The position numbers and the translations under genes are program-made. Shown in pieces: positions 1 to 8,623 of a stretch of DNA of 64,000 nucleotides (the first letter of the stretch is position 1; each line of letters begins with the position of its first letter). The DNA comes from Mycobacterium sp. IS-1496 (GTDB lineage: Bacteria; Actinomycetota; Actinomycetes; Mycobacteriales; Mycobacteriaceae): positions 1-64,000 of the forward strand of contig NZ_LQIU01000075.1 of assembly GCF_001499995.1 (NCBI RefSeq), in the 5' to 3' direction. The notes under the pieces are model-generated. The model worked only from the letters and a program-made list of their open reading frames with translations. It ran no database searches and was not told the DNA's origin.

Positions 1-432
1 AGATCACCCATCCAATCTGATCGGGTGGCCTACTTTTCAACCGTCGCGACTGGCCGGACTTTCAACCGTCGTCAACAGTCGTCGTTCCCAGGCTGGAATG
101 AGCTGCGCGAAGAATGCCCTAAGGCCGAAGGTCAAGGCCAGCGGACTCAGTCGATTGGAAATCCTACGCAGACACGCAATATGGGTTGCCGATCACTACC
201 ACGTTCGGTGTCCGAGACGTCGTGCGCAAGCTCGACTTGGCTGGTGTTGACCTGCCATCGATACGGACCGTTGTCGACGAGATGCTTGCCTGGGCGAAGG
301 CACCTGCGACTTAGGTTAGGTACCGGCATGCTAAGGCCGACGCTCCCGAGAAGGCAGCGTGGAGCTTCATCGTCTTCGTTCGACTGCAGCCGTGACTTCT
401 GTGCGACGAGGGTTTGACTGTCCGTTTCGTCA
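1..432. other. No convincing gene; possible decayed coding fragment
   Basis: No complete gene is supported here. On the + strand an open stretch at about 123-314 reads like protein (GLPITTTFGVRDVVRKLDLA then a VDEMLAWAK ending and a stop), but it opens after a stop codon and has no ATG or GTG start with a ribosome site. It may be the tail of a frameshifted gene. I cannot name the family. Confidence 0.3.
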
Positions 433-939
433 TCACCCCGGAGGTGGCGGGTCGAGCATTTCGACGTGATCACCTCGCCACTGGTAACGGACGGTCCTGA
501 CGGGGCCCGGACATGCTGTGCAGACGTATCGGCCGTCCTTATATCGGAGAACGACGGTGTCATTGGTCGACGCCGCCGAGTCGAGCGTGGTGAACGCATA
601 AGCCTTCGATGTGCCGGTCCCCAAGTACCGACCACGGTGGAACATCAGCGCTTGCTCTGGCGAGCTTCCAGTTCCGCCTTGGATCATTACCACGATGGCG
701 GACAGGTCCGCGCAAGGGTCGTAGTTGCTGTGGACGGGAGTGCTCTCCCACGAACGGCCGGTTAGCGGTTCTGGCGGCAACTGCGATAGCGCGGACTGCA
801 ACGCCGTCGCTTGGTCAGGGCCGCACCCGGACGCCGGTGGCGCGGCGCCAGCTCGCGTTGAAGTCAAGAGTGATCCGAAGATGATAGCGACTACAAATCC
901 AGCAATGGTTCTACACACAGCGCATCCCCCATTCCCCAT
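433..939 (-). CDS. Secreted LppP/LprE-family protein
   Basis: Small exported protein of the mycobacterial LppP/LprE family, whose function is unknown. The N-terminus has a hydrophobic signal segment (GFVVAIIFGSLL) followed by an Ala-rich cleavage region. The mature part has the family pattern SNYDPCADLSAIV, GTGSSPEQALMFHRGRYLGT and a Cys-containing end VRYQWRGD. No lipobox Cys is placed well for lipidation, so it is probably secreted. The ATG at 939 has a poor ribosome site; a GTG at 918 follows a GGGGGA and may be the true start. A related domain sits at the C-terminus of the membrane protein at 24306-25622 in the same island. Confidence 0.75.
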   Translation of the reverse strand: MGNGGCAVCRTIAGFVVAIIFGSLLTSTRAGAAPPASGCGPDQATALQSALSQLPPEPLTGRSWESTPVHSNYDPCADLSAIVVMIQGGTGSSPEQALMFHRGRYLGTGTSKAYAFTTLDSAASTNDTVVLRYKDGRYVCTACPGPVRTVRYQWRGDHVEMLDPPPPG

Positions 940-1110
940 TCCGTCCAGTGGACATCAAGGCCGCCACCGCTACGGGCGACCTATTTCTTCCACCAGCCCC
1001 TTCAGTGAATGTAACGGCTCTGCGTCAGCTCAGCAATCATTTCGTGGAGCCTGAACCCTGCTAACTGTTAGCCTCCGGTGGGGGCTTGAGCAATCGGGAG
1101 GGAAACGGAT

Positions 1111-1566
1111 ATGTTGCGTCGCTTCGCGGTGTGTGTTGCGTCAGCGGTCATAGCGCTGATGCCGGGAGTGGTGGCCGACGCGGCAGCTGACGACAGTCAG
1201 AGCGTACGGACCCAATCCGGCAAGGTGCGGTGCTTGGCGAACTCGAACGACGTAGGTCATGGTGGGGGACCATTAGTGGTGTGCCAGCGGTGGAGTGGTG
1301 AGCCGTTTGCGCAATCGCCCTACTCGGCCGAACACCGAGAGCGATTGAATTTAGCTGTAGTCAGAGCGAATGGCGACTTCTATTGGAACATCGGAAACAT
1401 CCCAGGCTCGGCGGAAGCTACGGCAAATGACCTTGTTCTGAACTACGGCCAGACGTATCACGTCAACGGATGGGCCATATTGTCGACTTTCGACGGCACC
1501 CGCTTCAAGCATGACGGCACAGGCCACGGCATGTTCGTCAGCATCGACAACGTCAATCCGTTCTAG
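1111..1566 (+). CDS. Small secreted protein, mycobacterial family of unknown function
   Basis: 151 residues with a clear signal peptide (RRFAVCVASAVIALMPGVVADAAA). The mature part starts with a QSGKVRCLA segment and ends TGHGMFVSIDNVNPF. The C-terminal pattern (TGHGM.VS....PF preceded by YG.TYHVNGW) is shared with the protein at 60781-61512, so both belong to one secreted family. GGGAGGG precedes the ATG by a short spacer. The next gene begins 9 bases after the stop, so the two may be co-transcribed, although one product is secreted and the next is not. Confidence 0.75.
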   Translation: MLRRFAVCVASAVIALMPGVVADAAADDSQSVRTQSGKVRCLANSNDVGHGGGPLVVCQRWSGEPFAQSPYSAEHRERLNLAVVRANGDFYWNIGNIPGSAEATANDLVLNYGQTYHVNGWAILSTFDGTRFKHDGTGHGMFVSIDNVNPF

Positions 1567-1575
1567 GGCGAGACA

Positions 1576-3081
1576 GTGCCGAACGACATTGCTTTCTTCG
1601 ATGAGGACATCGTCGACGTTCGCCTTGATAGCGGTGACACGCTGCAGTACTACTGGGGGGATCAGTGCCGACGTCTGCCCGACGAAGACGAGCCCGGCAA
1701 GTTGCGCGTCGAGGTGCAGGGTTTCGGCGGTCAGCCGACCGGTGGCTTCATCAGCTCTGGTGCGAAATTGCGAACGACCAAGCTGCTCCGACTGTCCATG
1801 GTTGACGTGCAGCAGGGCGACGGCATGATCCTCCAGACGCCCTCGGACAAACTCATCTTCATCGACGGCGGTGACAACAAGCTGTTCGCGCGACGAGTGG
1901 CACGATCCTTCCCAGGAACTTCCGACGCCGACCCTCTAGTCGTCGACGCGATCGTGATCACGCACGGCGACGCCGACCACTTCTCGGGCCTCAACCAGCT
2001 GCGGATCTCCGAGACGAAGGCTCCCACCGAAGCCAAGAAGGTGTTCGTCGCACCAAGGCGGGTGTACCACAACGGCATAGTCAAACGACCAGGCAAGACG
2101 TCGACCGGATCCCGGCGGAAGGACGCCGAGATGTTTGGTGACACGGTCGACCATGACGGCGTGCTCTACGTAACCGACCTCGTCGACGACATCCGCGACG
2201 TTCCGGAAGCAGAGCGGAATGAACCGTTCAATGAGTGGGCAGAAACGCTAGACGCCTGGGATTCGCGGACGAAGCGAGTGACGGGCTCACCGATCGATTT
2301 GCGCCGCATCGACCACACGAGCCAGAACGTGTTCGACTTCCTCTCCGAAGATCAGGAGCCCGGACAGCCGGAGATCGCGGTCGAACTTCTCGGGCCGATC
2401 GTTGAAGACGTCGGCGGTAAACAGGCATTGCGCTTCTTGGGCACCCCGCCCGAGGGGGTTGACCTCATGTCCGGGCTGACTGAAACCCCGTCCGGGGGTG
2501 GAGTTTCGGCGTCGCACACCATCAATGGCCACTCAATTAACTTCCGGCTGCGGTACGGCAATGTCCGGTTCCTCTTCACCGGCGACATGAACCACGAGTC
2601 GATGCGCCGAATGCACGAGGCCAATCGGGGCGCAGCACTGCGGGCCGAGATCCTCAAAACCCCTCACCATGGCTCCGCTGACTTCGACATGGGCTTCCTG
2701 GGCGAGGTCGGACCCGTGGTGTCGATCATCTCCTCGGGTGATGAGAAAGCCAGCAAGGAATACATTCATCCCCGCGCCACGCTAATGGCGGCACTCGGCA
2801 GAGCGTCACGCCAAACCCCAGCGATCATCTTCTGCACCGAGCTGGCCGCCTTCTTCGCCTATCGAGGGCCGTCGCATGCTTCTGACGGCGGCGCGCAGTT
2901 CGAGGGCTTCGAACGCCTTAACTACGGCATCATCCATATCCGCACCGACGGCCAACGGGTGCTGGCGTTCACCCACAGCGGCAAAGCGGGCATGAATGAG
3001 GCGTACCGATTTTCGGTAAACCCTTCTGGCGATGTCGAGTTCGAACCCAAGGTGGTGAAGCGCCGTGCCCCAGCCCGATAA
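1576..3081 (+). CDS. ComEC/Rec2-like metallo-beta-lactamase-fold hydrolase
   Basis: 501 residues, GTG start. A central metallo-beta-lactamase fold carries the metal-binding motifs: H130-G-D-A-D-H135, G336-D337 and P363-H-H-G-S367, with the fold-opening strand VDVQQGDGMILQTP near residue 75-90. The HGDADHFSG and PHHGS forms match the soluble beta-lactamase domain seen in ComEC/Rec2 proteins, but there is no competence membrane domain and no signal peptide. An insert of about 150 residues separates the two halves. Substrate unknown; a phosphodiester or nucleotide is the family expectation. The end overlaps the next gene by 17 bases, so the two are translationally coupled. Confidence 0.8.
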   Translation: MPNDIAFFDEDIVDVRLDSGDTLQYYWGDQCRRLPDEDEPGKLRVEVQGFGGQPTGGFISSGAKLRTTKLLRLSMVDVQQGDGMILQTPSDKLIFIDGGDNKLFARRVARSFPGTSDADPLVVDAIVITHGDADHFSGLNQLRISETKAPTEAKKVFVAPRRVYHNGIVKRPGKTSTGSRRKDAEMFGDTVDHDGVLYVTDLVDDIRDVPEAERNEPFNEWAETLDAWDSRTKRVTGSPIDLRRIDHTSQNVFDFLSEDQEPGQPEIAVELLGPIVEDVGGKQALRFLGTPPEGVDLMSGLTETPSGGGVSASHTINGHSINFRLRYGNVRFLFTGDMNHESMRRMHEANRGAALRAEILKTPHHGSADFDMGFLGEVGPVVSIISSGDEKASKEYIHPRATLMAALGRASRQTPAIIFCTELAAFFAYRGPSHASDGGAQFEGFERLNYGIIHIRTDGQRVLAFTHSGKAGMNEAYRFSVNPSGDVEFEPKVVKRRAPAR

Positions 3082-3652
3082 CCAACCGCACGAGGCGGCG
3101 ACCTCCCCGTCCCCGGCAGTGGCGGCGCAAGCCGTGGTCGACCTCGAAACCCTCAAGCTGTATCACCAGGAATCGAAGACCGCCCGTGAGCGCGTCGAGG
3201 GGCTGATCGACAAGTACCGCGCCAACACCTCGACGCTGCTGGCTCTGGCCACCGCTGCGGTGGCTTTCTTCGGGTTCTCCGATGGTCCCCGCCAGCAGGG
3301 GTGGTACGTCACTGCGGTGGTCGCCTACGGCGTCGCGGTAGCGATGGCTTTTTGGATCTTCGCGCCGATACCTCTGCGCCTCAACCCGGCCCACAACACC
3401 AGGGCAGCGCTGTTTGAGGATCCCGGCCGACCACTGACTCCTGAGGAGATCTACTACGGCTACGCGGTGGGCCACCAAGAGGCCATCACCGAGGGATTAA
3501 AGAACTGCACGGGCCCATTCGGGCTGGCGAACCGGTTCCGCGCGCTCATCGGGGCGATCGCGTTGCTCGTTGTGGCAGCCTCCCTGAGCGTTGCATTCGG
3601 CGCAGCAGCTCCGACACCTCCAACGCACGTCATAATCGATAGGACTGTCTAA
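3065..3652 (+). CDS. Three-helix membrane protein coupled to the MBL hydrolase
   Basis: 195 residues, GTG start inside the 3' end of the hydrolase gene. An N-terminal, charged helical part (QESKTARERVEGLIDKYRAN) leads into two close membrane segments (about residues 57-76 and 80-101). A soluble loop follows, then a third segment at about 163-182. The helix-loop-helix plus polar arm layout resembles small membrane modules of the SLATT or Pycsar-effector type, but that is an impression of shape only. Its stop overlaps the next ATG (TAATG). Function unknown. Confidence 0.7.
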   Translation: MPQPDNQPHEAATSPSPAVAAQAVVDLETLKLYHQESKTARERVEGLIDKYRANTSTLLALATAAVAFFGFSDGPRQQGWYVTAVVAYGVAVAMAFWIFAPIPLRLNPAHNTRAALFEDPGRPLTPEEIYYGYAVGHQEAITEGLKNCTGPFGLANRFRALIGAIALLVVAASLSVAFGAAAPTPPTHVIIDRTV

Positions 3653-3840
3653 TGAGTGACGACGACAAGGACGCCAAGAAAGCCCGAGTGATCTCCTGGG
3701 AGCCCAGGACCGGAACGGGCCAACCGAAGGGCCTCCACAAGTTTTCGCCCAATGACGACGCTCCTCACTGGCGATCGCATCAGGGCGACCAGCAACAAGA
3801 GCCGGCTGATCGCCCAGATGACTCCCACAGGAATCCCTAA
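3652..3840 (+). CDS. Short charged protein, third in the MBL operon
   Basis: 62 residues, rich in Asp, Lys, Gln and Pro, with no hydrophobic core. The ATG overlaps the stop of the membrane protein (TAATG), which is the main reason to believe it is translated. It begins SDDDKDAKKARVISWEPRTG and then becomes disordered. No family recognised. It could be a real partner of the two upstream proteins or a tail left by decay of a longer gene. Confidence 0.5.
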   Translation: MSDDDKDAKKARVISWEPRTGTGQPKGLHKFSPNDDAPHWRSHQGDQQQEPADRPDDSHRNP

Positions 3841-4288
3841 AGGGGCAGCCGTGCACGTCCTCGCTGTGAGCTTGCTCTCCGAAATTCTAGGCTCGACGCG
3901 TTCCGCGACGTTGGGTGACCGGCTCTTGGGGCGAGATCAGGGGCCGCGGGCCGTAACCATGGCAGATGGCATGCTCCTGGTGAGAGCCGAGAGGGTCAGC
4001 ACTGGTGACGTGCTTTCATCGACGATTCAACTGGAAGTGGCGTCGCTCGCCGATGACATTCTCGGCAGCCGCTGGCTGAGCGGGTTGCGGATTTTCAGCG
4101 CACTGCTGTCCCTTCTCGATCCGGGCATCAGGGCTCACTGCGCACTCGGGGGTGCCACTACTCGGGTGCCGCCCGCAAGTCTGTCGCGCTTCGCCATTCA
4201 AAGAACTACTCACCGGGGTGCTCCTCTGTCCAGGGTCCAGCGGTGTCAGTTCGCCGAGGTCGCTGGCCGAAAAGCGGGCCGAAGGTAG
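3752..4288 (+). CDS. Doubtful hypothetical ORF
   Basis: A 178-codon open frame overlapping the previous short gene. Codon choice is moderately GC-rich at the third base and one stretch (DVLSSTIQLEVASLADDILG) looks protein-like, but there is no ribosome site of note and the C-terminal third is Arg-rich as in non-coding GC-rich DNA. It may be a shadow or a remnant. Confidence 0.2.
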   Translation: MTTLLTGDRIRATSNKSRLIAQMTPTGIPKGAAVHVLAVSLLSEILGSTRSATLGDRLLGRDQGPRAVTMADGMLLVRAERVSTGDVLSSTIQLEVASLADDILGSRWLSGLRIFSALLSLLDPGIRAHCALGGATTRVPPASLSRFAIQRTTHRGAPLSRVQRCQFAEVAGRKAGRR

Positions 4289-4543
4289 CGCCAGAAGGCT
4301 CCGGCTTAATGGGCCTTGATTCGATTACTAGAGGTTTGGTAGGTGATTAAACTGCTCAACGACCAATTCTCAGTCATGGGCAGAGTTCGGCACCGCGATT
4401 GCTCACTTCCGCGAAGTGCTCTGTGATCAAGACTTCGAAACGCACACCCGAAGGGTGAGGCGATGATCACGCCGCCGTGGCCACCTACGCCGACGACGAA
4501 AGCGACTGAGCCCGAAGGGCGCTGTCTTGAAATAGACCACATG

Positions 4544-4655
4544 TGAGACACCCAGAGATCCTCGTCGTCTCAGACGGATGTCCAAGGTCATCCAGTCTCA
4601 GAAGTTCGTCTCAGAAATAGTCGTCTCGTCCGGCGCGTTCCATCAATAGTGAGAC
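4544..4655. promoter_or_regulatory. Array of GTCTCA/TGAGAC repeats before the serine recombinase
   Basis: The 360-base gap before the recombinase gene holds a cluster of the hexamer GTCTCA or its complement: TGAGAC at 4544-4549, GTCTCA at 4567-4572, 4595-4600 and 4608-4613, GTCTCG at 4623-4628, and TGAGAC at 4650-4655, the last overlapping the GTG start codon. Serine resolvases bind several subsites of a res region next to their own gene and often repress it, so this is a candidate res/operator site. Nothing else was seen in 4289-4543. Confidence 0.5.
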
Positions 4656-5257
4656 ATGACAGCGGGATTCGGCACGGACAGGACAACGGTCTGCGCATCG
4701 GCTATGTACGTGTCAGCACCGTGGCGCAGACCTTGGAGCAGCAGGAGACAGCCTTAGGAGCTGCCGGAGTAACGAAGACCTTCTCCGACACGATGTCCGG
4801 CGCGCGCGATGACCGTCCAGGGCTCGCTGCGCTGATCGACTACGTACGCGAGGGAGACACGGTCGTGGTGTGGAAGCTCGATCGGCTGGGCCGCAATATG
4901 CTTCACATCCTCGGCACCGTCAAGGCGCTGACCGACCGTGGCGTCACTCTTGTATCTGTCACCGACGGCATCGACTCGTCGACCGCCGCCGGACGCATGA
5001 TGATCGGAGTCCTCGGATCCCTAGCCGAGTACGAGCGCGAACTGGTGAAGGAACGCACTGCCCTGAAGCGCGAATCGTCCCGCGCCAACGGCACCAAGTT
5101 CGGACGGCCTCGCAAGGTCGTTGCAGCCGAGTACATCGTCACGGCCAGGCGGATGAAGGCCGACGGTCACACCGCCAAGGACATCGCGAAGTACCTCGGG
5201 GTGAGCCGAGCGACGCTGTACAGGTACTTGGCTGTGGCCGAACCTCTAACGTGCTGA
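4649..5257 (+). CDS. Serine recombinase (resolvase/invertase family)
   Basis: 202 residues. The N-terminal resolvase domain has the catalytic-serine motif IGYVRVSTVAQ, then KLDRLGRN, DG.DSSTAAGRMM and LAEYERELVKERT. The C-terminus carries the usual helix-turn-helix (ADGHTAKDIAKYLGVSRATL). Length fits a complete small resolvase. The GTG start at 4649 sits on a TGAGAC repeat; the enzyme domain proper begins at about residue 16, so a shorter start is possible. It would cut and rejoin DNA at paired sites, here probably the upstream repeat cluster. The gene lies beside integrase and IS remnants in the island. Confidence 0.9.
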   Translation: MRHDSGIRHGQDNGLRIGYVRVSTVAQTLEQQETALGAAGVTKTFSDTMSGARDDRPGLAALIDYVREGDTVVVWKLDRLGRNMLHILGTVKALTDRGVTLVSVTDGIDSSTAAGRMMIGVLGSLAEYERELVKERTALKRESSRANGTKFGRPRKVVAAEYIVTARRMKADGHTAKDIAKYLGVSRATLYRYLAVAEPLTC

Positions 5258-5258
5258 T

Positions 5259-5428
5259 TGCGGTGGAGCAGCTGCGGTGTCGAACATGCTCGGTCACGCG
5301 CGTCATTCGTCACGACGCTGACCGTGTATGCCGACTACATCGCCGAAGGCGACAACGGCAAGGCTGCGCCGCTGCGTCGAGGAACCGCTGGCGAATCAAC
5401 CGTCGTGCCGATGCGCCGACCGGGCTAG
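5259..5428 (+). pseudogene. C-terminal remnant of a tyrosine recombinase
   Basis: Directly after the serine recombinase, one frame gives AAAVSNMLGHA and, after a one-base shift near 5303, the next gives SFVTTLTVYADYIAEGDNGK, ending in VVPMRRPG and TAG at 5426-5428. LGHA...TVYADY is the box II end of phage-type integrases (the nucleophile Tyr lies in TVYADY). The rest of the enzyme is missing. The TAG stop lies in the IS target duplication. It is a trace of an earlier integrase. Confidence 0.65.
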
Positions 5429-5429
5429 T
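5424..5429. repeat. Target-site duplication, left copy
   Basis: GCTAGT lies immediately left of the IS inverted repeat and recurs at 6523-6528 on the right. Six bases is in the usual range for IS481-family insertions. Confidence 0.8.
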
Positions 5430-6415
5430 TGTACTGACCTGACAGGTTAGGTACGCGGGCGGCGGGTGGTTGGCCGCCGAGTGCGGTGTGGCCGCGGTGG
5501 TAATTGTAGGTGTGTAGCCAGCGCGGGTATTTCAGCGCAGCGTTCTGCGTCACTGGTGTAGAGCCGGGCGTAGGCCCATTCGTCTGCCAGGGTGCGGTGG
5601 AAGCGTTCGACCTTGCCGTTGGTTTGGGGTCGATAGGGCCGGGTGCGGCGATGTTCGAGGTCACCGAGTGCGTCTCGGAAGGTGTGGGATCGGTAGCAGG
5701 ACCCGTTGTCAGTCAACACTTTTCTGACCTTTATGCCGCATCCGTCGAACCAGGCGTTGGCACGGATCCAAAAGCCCGCCGCGGTTTCCTTGCGTTCATC
5801 GGCGAGCATCTCGCTGTAGACCAGCCGGGAGTAGCCGTCGATCGCTGTGTGCAGGAAGTGGTGTCCTCGCAAGGGATCGCCCCACTTACTGCGACGTCCT
5901 GAACTCCTATCGGCTTTGGCGTTGCGGTTACCGACGGTGCGTCCCAGCATCCGCCAGCCGCCGCCGGCAGGGATCTTGCCGACTTTCTTGACATCGACGT
6001 GGACCAGATCCCCGACCGCTGCCGACTCAATGCGGCGGACGACGCGGCCGGTGGGGCGGTCCAACCAGCGCAACCTTGCGAGTCCGTAGCGAGTCAGCAC
6101 CCGGTGCACGGTCGAGGGGTGAATACCCAGGAGGTAACCGATCTGAGCTGGCCCCCACCGGCGGATCACACGGACTTTGATGATTCGGCGCTCGGTGCGC
6201 GTCGGGGTTTGGTGTGGGCTTCGGTGCGGTCGTGAGCTGCGATCAGCCATACCCGCTGGTCCTAGTTCGCGATACCGACTGGCCCATCGCTGGGCTGTGG
6301 TGACTGCGACCTGGAACCGCTCCGCAGCCCGGCGCAGCGACCAGCCGTCTTCGACCACGCAACGAGCCAGCCGCAGGCGACCGGTTTCAGACAACGGGGC
6401 ATTACGGTGGGACAC
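5425..6415 (-). pseudogene. IS481-family transposase with a C-terminal frameshift
   Basis: N-terminal helix-turn-helix (LARCVVEDGWSLRRAAERF) and a second HTH, then the DDE core: D in DLVHVDVKK, D in LTDNGSCYRS and E in TNGKVERFHRTL. All three catalytic residues are present. At about 5530-5536 the frame slips: the main frame ends in Arg-rich nonsense at 5447, while the normal family end (WLHTYNYHRGHTALGGQPPA) continues in the next frame to a TAG at 5425-5427, which belongs to the flanking duplication rather than to the element. The enzyme is probably altered or inactive unless the frameshift is a sequencing error. Confidence 0.8.
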
Positions 6416-6522
6416 GAAGACCTCCGAGTGTGGTTGGTGCGTTCCTAGACAGCTCGCACTTCACTCGGAGGTCTTCGTCATGTCACCACGCCACGCCGTA
6501 CCTAACGTCCGTGGTCAGTACA
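5430..6522 (-). mobile_element. Complete IS481-family insertion sequence
   Basis: A 1093-base element. Its ends are imperfect inverted repeats of about 26 bases starting TGTACTGACC at 5430 and, on the other strand, at 6522; both continue to a shared GTTAGGTACG. It is flanked by the 6-bp duplication GCTAGT. It holds one transposase gene on the minus strand. Transposition copies the element by a DDE enzyme. The intact duplication shows a simple, probably recent insertion. Confidence 0.88.
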
Positions 6523-6528
6523 GCTAGT
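6523..6528. repeat. Target-site duplication, right copy
   Basis: GCTAGT, identical to the copy at 5424-5429. It contains the TAG stop of the minus-strand gene that follows, so that gene keeps its original end after the insertion. Confidence 0.8.
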
Positions 6529-8476
6529 TCTCATCTTCGTCGTCGCTAGGATGGTCTGGCACTCGTCTTTCAACGATCACATCATGTTTGGTCGCGTATC
6601 CAAAGCTGCGTTTCGGGAGTTTCAGGCGTCTTAACCAGGGGATTCGCGTCTTCAAGTGAGCGAAAGCGGCGCGAAGTGCGGAAACCAGGTTTCGTGCGCG
6701 TGGGTACGGCACGCTCAATCGAAACAACACGAGTGTCGCCAACACTATCGCCATGATGTAGACGGCGACCGTCGTTTGATCTGGTCCTCCGAAGAAATCG
6801 CGAAGTGCGGCCACCTTCGATCCCGTCGGAGACAGCACCGATAACTTGTTTATAAGTTCGTCAACGCGAGGAAGAAGCAGTATCAGAACGGTACCGAGAC
6901 CGATAGCCGAAATCGCGATGGACCGCCGCGAATGCTTTCGGGCGTAGCGTGTGTTGACAACGCTTTCCAGCACTTTCACGCGGTCGTTGAGTCTCGAATA
7001 CAGTTCGGGTGTGCGAAGTTTCGCCGCCATCCCGTCAACTACCGACGGCGCATTGATGTCTGTCAGAAGATTACGGCCGTACTCGGGTAGGCCCGTCGCC
7101 AATTGCTCTTGAGCAGCGAACAGGTCGTCGTCGCGAACCGAAAGATCGACGGTTCTGTGGTCGATCGCCTCCAACTGCCGATGTTGAAGGATCGCTGATT
7201 CGATGGGCTCGATGATTTGCAAATCGGTGATGTAATGGATGTCGCTCCGAGGCCAAAAGGTATGAATTGCGTGGCCTGTTGAAAGCCACAGCTCCTCCTC
7301 GGAATTTACCAGGTAATTTTTCAGCAATTCTCCGCGTACTTCTTCGGTAACAGGCATAGGCGAGCGGCTACGGACCATCAATTGGGCGAACTCAACCGCG
7401 TGTGCTTGTTTCGCTATCGCTCCCTCACATCCGCACAGCGGCGACCCTTGGAACAGGGTGGTGTTACAGCGCCATTCGGTTCGCATTCTTCGACGTGCTG
7501 CGCGCTGTATGGCTTCAAGATAGAGGTCGAACACTGTTTCGATGGTGATAAGGTTTTCGCCGTCGATAGGCGTTCTGAACGAGACCCACTCAAGGTGGTC
7601 GAATTCGGTTATCGCTATGCGCCACCGATAGTAGTTTTCGTCCATGAATCGCGGCCGCGTGCCCAGTATGGGGACCGATACCTCGACAGCGTTCAGCACA
7701 CGCTTGCCCGCTTGCAAGTATCTATAGCCTTGCTCGACACCGAATTCTCTTGCAATTGGTGTTGCGAAGGTGAGAATACATATTCCGGATCTATGGATCA
7801 TCAGCGAAATCTCGATTGGCTCATGCTCGTGGACGCTGTCGGTATAATACGACCGATTCATTTCTAGTCGGATGAACGGCTCATTATGAAGGTAGTAGCG
7901 CGGGAAGTACATTTGCTGTTGCAGACGTAAGCGAAGCGCGCCGCTTGCGTGTCGACGTGAGATCGATTCCAGGAGCTTCTCCGATGCTTCCCGTACCATT
8001 TTCTCTGTTTGACGTGAATTTTCCTCGTTCGTGGGGTCTGCTTCTCTCGATTCGGCCCGTCTAGACGAAGATTGTAATGATGTGCGGTAGGCAAGTCCGA
8101 ATGTTGCCCGATGTGCGAAGAATTGCAACAAATGGAGGCGAGCGATCCAAAGAATTCGCAGCGTCAGTTTTGGCTCGAGCCGAAACAGTCGCCACCACTG
8201 GATATTTTCCGTATGAAAGATTTTTAACCATTGTTGGTATCTGGCTGCGTGCTCTTGATGGCGCGCGGTCTCTCGCATGCGGCTGCCGACTCGTAGGCCA
8301 TCGCGAGACGGAGATCCAGCCACTGTTGCCATGTCGGTTTTCAAGAGCTTGTTCGCGAGCTTCACCAGATCGAGCCCCGGGCCCAGGTCGAACGAGAACG
8401 AGTAGATCGCGCCGCGCCCGCTCATTCGAAGCGGGTGCGCCGTTGGTGCTGCCGGGTCGCTGGTGTCTTCCGCCAC
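6524..8476 (-). CDS. Large hypothetical protein with two C-terminal membrane helices
   Basis: 650 residues. About 515 mostly soluble residues are followed by two membrane segments (about 519-535 and 570-591) and a basic then acidic tail (RRVPDHPSDDEDEN). The soluble part has an early helical region rich in Trp and Arg and a beta-rich centre around RSGICILTFATPIAREFGVE, with a coiled segment before the first helix (LNDRVKVLESVVNTRYA). The large soluble part plus terminal helix pair recalls CorA-like or RMD1-like layouts, but I see no diagnostic motif. Codon use looks less GC-rich than in the core genes, fitting acquired DNA. Its stop codon lies in the IS target duplication. Confidence 0.6.
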   Translation of the reverse strand: MAEDTSDPAAPTAHPLRMSGRGAIYSFSFDLGPGLDLVKLANKLLKTDMATVAGSPSRDGLRVGSRMRETARHQEHAARYQQWLKIFHTENIQWWRLFRLEPKLTLRILWIARLHLLQFFAHRATFGLAYRTSLQSSSRRAESREADPTNEENSRQTEKMVREASEKLLESISRRHASGALRLRLQQQMYFPRYYLHNEPFIRLEMNRSYYTDSVHEHEPIEISLMIHRSGICILTFATPIAREFGVEQGYRYLQAGKRVLNAVEVSVPILGTRPRFMDENYYRWRIAITEFDHLEWVSFRTPIDGENLITIETVFDLYLEAIQRAARRRMRTEWRCNTTLFQGSPLCGCEGAIAKQAHAVEFAQLMVRSRSPMPVTEEVRGELLKNYLVNSEEELWLSTGHAIHTFWPRSDIHYITDLQIIEPIESAILQHRQLEAIDHRTVDLSVRDDDLFAAQEQLATGLPEYGRNLLTDINAPSVVDGMAAKLRTPELYSRLNDRVKVLESVVNTRYARKHSRRSIAISAIGLGTVLILLLPRVDELINKLSVLSPTGSKVAALRDFFGGPDQTTVAVYIMAIVLATLVLFRLSVPYPRARNLVSALRAAFAHLKTRIPWLRRLKLPKRSFGYATKHDVIVERRVPDHPSDDEDEN

Positions 8477-8623
8477 GCACCAACCGTAGGCACGCTCGCC
8501 GACAAATCACGCCGACGCGCCCTTTGCTGTGGCGGGGTCAGTTCCCGGCGCGGGGAGACCCTGTGGAGACCTTGTGGTTGTATCTGCAACATCTGTCACA
8601 GGCAGCAAAGGCCCTGAAACGAC

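Noticed and set aside
25..417. A 130-codon + strand frame at the left edge
   Set aside because: Ser/Arg-rich, no ribosome site; the protein-like stretch inside it is in another frame.
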